A stretch of 64,000 bases of DNA from the NCBI RefSeq assembly GCF_016808095.1, contig NC_068972.1:41075029-41139028 (forward strand). The letters are read 5' to 3'. Below, in pieces: positions 60,996 through 64,000 of this stretch. The notes under the pieces were generated by a model, which saw nothing but the letters and a program-made list of their open reading frames with translations, was not told where the DNA came from and made no database searches. Both the position numbers and the translations under genes were made by a program. The DNA is from Vigna angularis. Its lineage: Eukaryota > Streptophyta > Magnoliopsida > Fabales > Fabaceae. Within the stretch, counting starts at the first letter, position 1, and each line of letters opens with the position of its first letter.

Positions 60996-61400
60996 CTTCG
61001 TGTAACCAGGACACCACCGACCCACCCCTTTCTACATCATTCTCACGCAACAACCTCCATTGTGAAACCTTCACCAGCCTAAATCGCGCCGCTTTTCAAG
61101 CCAGACACACCACCCCCAATCTTTTGTGTGAACCAGATGCACTATCAAAGTCATGCGCCTCGCACCTGCAAGAAGAGAAACCAAACAATCTAGATCCAAA
61201 ATCACAGGCTTTTGCACTAGGCAAATATGCCTTCTTTATTACCAAAATAGGCAAAATTTGACTGAAAGTGAAGTCGTGGGGGCCAAAACGACTTCAAAAG
61301 AAGAAGTCGTGCCCCCCTGCACGACTTCACACTGTTCATAGGTACAGTGTTGAAGTCGTGCACCCCAAAAACGACTTCTGACGACAGTAATCGATTACAA
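60996..61400. other. Unassigned sequence after the family-2 solo LTR
   Basis: It continues the sequence interrupted at 54105. There is no recognisable coding domain. It ends in three short hairpins (61270-61378) and then meets the leader of the last Tekay element. It may be foreign filler in that element, because the normal gag region should lie here. Confidence 0.35.
61270..61378. repeat. Three hairpins with GAAGTCGT / ACGACTTC arms
   Basis: Arm pairs are at 61270-61277 with 61288-61295, 61303-61310 with 61321-61328, and 61352-61359 with 61371-61378. The loops are 10-11 bases and differ in sequence, while the 8-base arms are identical in all three. Confidence 0.9.
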
Positions 61401-61504
61401 CGTACAAGCTTAAAGAGTTTAGAATAACCCATCAAACAATTATTGAGCACACAGCACAAGCATAGTATGCTCATAACCTACAGTGTTCCTTAAGGAACAA
61501 AACT
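61401..61504 (-). mobile_element. Leader of a truncated element 1/2-family retrotransposon
   Basis: It aligns with the leaders of elements 1 and 2 (for example CTCATAACCTACAGTGT and GAGCACACAGCA), but is diverged. Upstream in element sense this joins the primer site and LTR; beyond 61401 the gag region is absent. Confidence 0.75.
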
Positions 61505-61516
61505 GCTCTGATACCA
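61505..61516 (-). promoter_or_regulatory. Primer binding site of the right-most Tekay element
   Basis: TGGTATCAGAGC on the minus strand, four bases from the LTR at 61521. Confidence 0.88.
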
Positions 61517-61520
61517 CTAA

Positions 61521-64000
61521 TGTGACATCCCAAAAATACAGTCATAACTATAAATTCAGAAAAATCACATTTAATAATAATCTCAAACAGTTTTCCACTA
61601 AAAATTAAAAACGAACGAATGATCAAGGACGAACGTCCTTGAGTACAGTACAATATTAAGGAACGAGCGTGCACAACTGCACGTCCACACAAGAGTTTAT
61701 AATTTAAAACCGAACGTACAAGAAAATCTGACCGAACGGTTTACAGAAACAATTACCGAACGGCCGAACTTAAAAGAAAACGAGTGAGTAGGTCGAACGA
61801 CCACTCATGCCAACAACTAATAGCAGAGCGTCTCACTGCTCGATCTTCACTTCGACATCAACCAGGTTCTCTTCATTCAACGCATCTTCCAAACGCTCAT
61901 CTCCCGCTGCTCACATCCACACGGATGATCATTGCAATGACAAGACGGACGTACAAGTACAATGGACAACACAAGGAAAACGAAAGGGTAAGCTTACGTA
62001 ATTTAACTCATGCATCAACATACAATTTCAGGTAAATAATTCAACATACATGCATATTTCAACATACACATTCATTAAATAACGACCCACTTTAATGTAT
62101 TCACAAATTAAAACTCAACACGACTGACTGTCCGGACTGTATGAACTCTGTGTAGCTTCGGTGTTCGTGCACCCGGGTGATGTAGTAACTGGAACTCTCA
62201 TCAGCTGCCACCCGAGGTTAATCCTATCTGTCCAATTAATCATCAGGACTAGGACCTCTTGCCGTTCCCACACATGACCTACTCCCTCTACATGAGGACG
62301 AGTACTCACGGAACATCAGGATGAACGACCGGCTAAGCTTACCACATTCATACTTTACAAATCTCAATAATCAAATTCTGAGTCGTTCCTCCTTGGAACG
62401 CTCTTTCAAAAATCAAAACTTTCCATTCATCTCATATACTCTTCATCATTTACTAATCATCATTTATCATTCATCATTTACTGTTCATCATTCACTATTC
62501 ATAATTCCTTAGTCATCATTCCATAATCATTTTCATCATTAATAAGGAAGCCATTAAAACGAACGTTCTGTCCCCAATAAGACCGAGGAGGAACGCTGTG
62601 AGCCGAGACCCAAAAAGGACGCTCGTTCGAATCAAAGAACGAACGGTTTAAGTTCAGAAATGTATAAGTCTAGTACTGTTCACTGGACGAACGCTATTTG
62701 TGGAAAATAGTACGAGCACTCAAAATAATACCGAGCACTATTCGGACGAATGCTCAATTCAAAACCGAGCACTATTAGGACGAACGCTCAGTGTGATACC
62801 GAACACTATTTGGACGAACGCTCAGCTCAAAACCGAGCACTATTAGGACGAACGCTCATTCAAGACCGAGCACTACTTGGACGAATGCTCAGTTGGAGAC
62901 CGAGCACTATTAGGTCGAACGCTCAGTTGGAGACCGAGCACTATTAGGTCGAACGCTCAGTTGGAGACCGAGCACTATTAGGTCGAACGCTCAGTTGGAG
63001 ACCGAGCACTATTATGAACGAACACTAAACAGAACGAACGTTCAGTATAAGATTAAATACCAATTAGGACGGACGTTCAGTATAGAACCGAACGCCCTTT
63101 AGGACGAACGCTGGTGTGAGACCGAACGTTAATAACCTTAAAATAATAGACTTTGATATCGAAGAAGTACTAACGGTAAAATACACTATTACATATGTGC
63201 ATACAACAGAAGGGCTTTTATCAAAGAATACCAAACACAGTGCTTGGCCGAACGCTCAAGCATAGCCTTTAGACACGAGGACGCTCGTCCTCAACAACGG
63301 ATCCTTCCAAATGAACGAATCCCACTTCTACTACTTTATCAGGAAAATCGAACGGTCAAGGACCATTCAGCAACGAACGATTATGTTCATAGGGAAAGTT
63401 TCTTAGTCAATTTCTTTTGTATTCCAGTTCATCTTTTGTCATTCATACTCATAGATTTCACACGTTCATATCAACATCAACTTCCACATTTTATACAATC
63501 CATGTCATGTAAATTCATACATCTCATTTCACCGAGAAAACGAACGTTCATGCAGTTCAATAAATCAGATATCATGCATTATACACATACCATCAAATAA
63601 CGAACGTTCACATAGCCAATCATAGAAGCATCCAACAGTAAAATGACGAAAGTTTACACATAACATACATCAAAAACAGTTAAATTAAGTAAGCTTCCCT
63701 TACCTGGAAAATGAACGAACGTTCACAGACGCACACAGACGCTCTCTACTCAAATCCTTATCACCAACGCTCGTTAATCCACTATATGAACGAACGTTCA
63801 GAAACCCACCTATATTTTGGTCATATACTGTTAGGACGAACGTTCAGAATATTTAAGAACGAACGCTCAACATGTAACTTAAGGACGAACGCTCGACAGT
63901 TGGGACGAACGTTTAATTCGTCTAGTTTTGGTCGAACGTCCAATTTGAAACCAAATTGGACGAACGCGATTCTGCAGAATCACAGGTTTTCCAGAAAACC
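61521..64000 (-). mobile_element. 5' LTR of an element 1/2-family retrotransposon, cut by the window end
   Basis: It starts TGTGACATCCC and follows the family LTR to a point matching about 12155 in element 1, so some 400 bp lie beyond the window. The first 300 bp have diverged and include extra motif words. The middle carries a 34-bp tandem repeat. Open frames here (62115-62309, 63244-63600) are disrupted or altered copies of those in the other LTRs. Confidence 0.9.
62887..63011 (-). repeat. 34-bp tandem repeat, about four copies
   Basis: Units start at 62887, 62921, 62955 and 62989 with GCTCAGTTGGAGACCGAGCA. They contain the CGAACGCTCAG motif word at each junction. This is a local expansion of the octamer motif with its spacer. 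Confidence 0.9.

Overview
The window looks like nuclear DNA of a dicot plant, most likely a phaseoloid legume (Vigna or Phaseolus-like; this is inference). It is AT-rich and gene-poor, has spliced genes of plant families, and is dominated by nested LTR retrotransposons of the Ty3/gypsy Tekay (chromovirus) lineage. No bacterial operons, CRISPR arrays, tRNA genes or rRNA genes were seen.

Layout. 1-7860 is AT-rich intergenic DNA with old repeats. 7865-8209 (-) is a small gene for an EAR-motif, zinc-ribbon protein of the GIR1/GIR2 type, with a 5'UTR intron and a TATA box. 9687-18531 is a complete Tekay-type element (element 1) with an internal deletion and a perfect target site duplication (TSD). 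20081-27856 holds remnants of a second, decayed Tekay family (family 2) enclosing a 2.6 kb copy of part of an RlmN-like radical-SAM gene (copy A). 27932-38586 is an essentially intact element (element 2) with one uninterrupted 1518-residue Gag-Pol frame and nearly identical LTRs. 39769-40665 (+) is a complete intronless gene for the splicing factor ISY1. 43133-48362 (-) is the parental RlmN-like locus (copy B), broken by a solo LTR inside its radical-SAM cysteine exon and by loss of two exons; a 4.5 kb non-coding LTR element (LARD-like) sits in its 5' flank (48670-53163). 54106-60995 is a family-2 solo LTR with an oppositely oriented solo LTR nested inside. 61521-64000 is an LTR of the element 1/2 family that runs off the window.

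Only the GIR1-like gene and ISY1 look like functional host genes. Element 2 could plausibly supply proteins for the broken element 1. The RlmN-like copies share an in-frame stop in exon 1 and are best read as pseudogenes. Because the younger insertions and the exon deletion affect only copy B, copy A preserves the earlier state of the locus.

The most unusual signal is a short CpG-centred palindromic octamer, GARCGYTC, usually inside GGACGARCGYTC. It is repeated every few tens of bases in the LTRs of several Tekay families and again in the internal region of the unrelated LARD-like element. Other structures of interest are a 64-69 bp tandem array whose units can form a hairpin, three short hairpins with the same 8-base arms near 61.3 kb, and a duplicated splice donor in copy A. 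Coordinates of LTR ends and exons were read by hand from TSDs, TG/CA ends and splice sites. Homology calls come from recognised motifs, not database searches.
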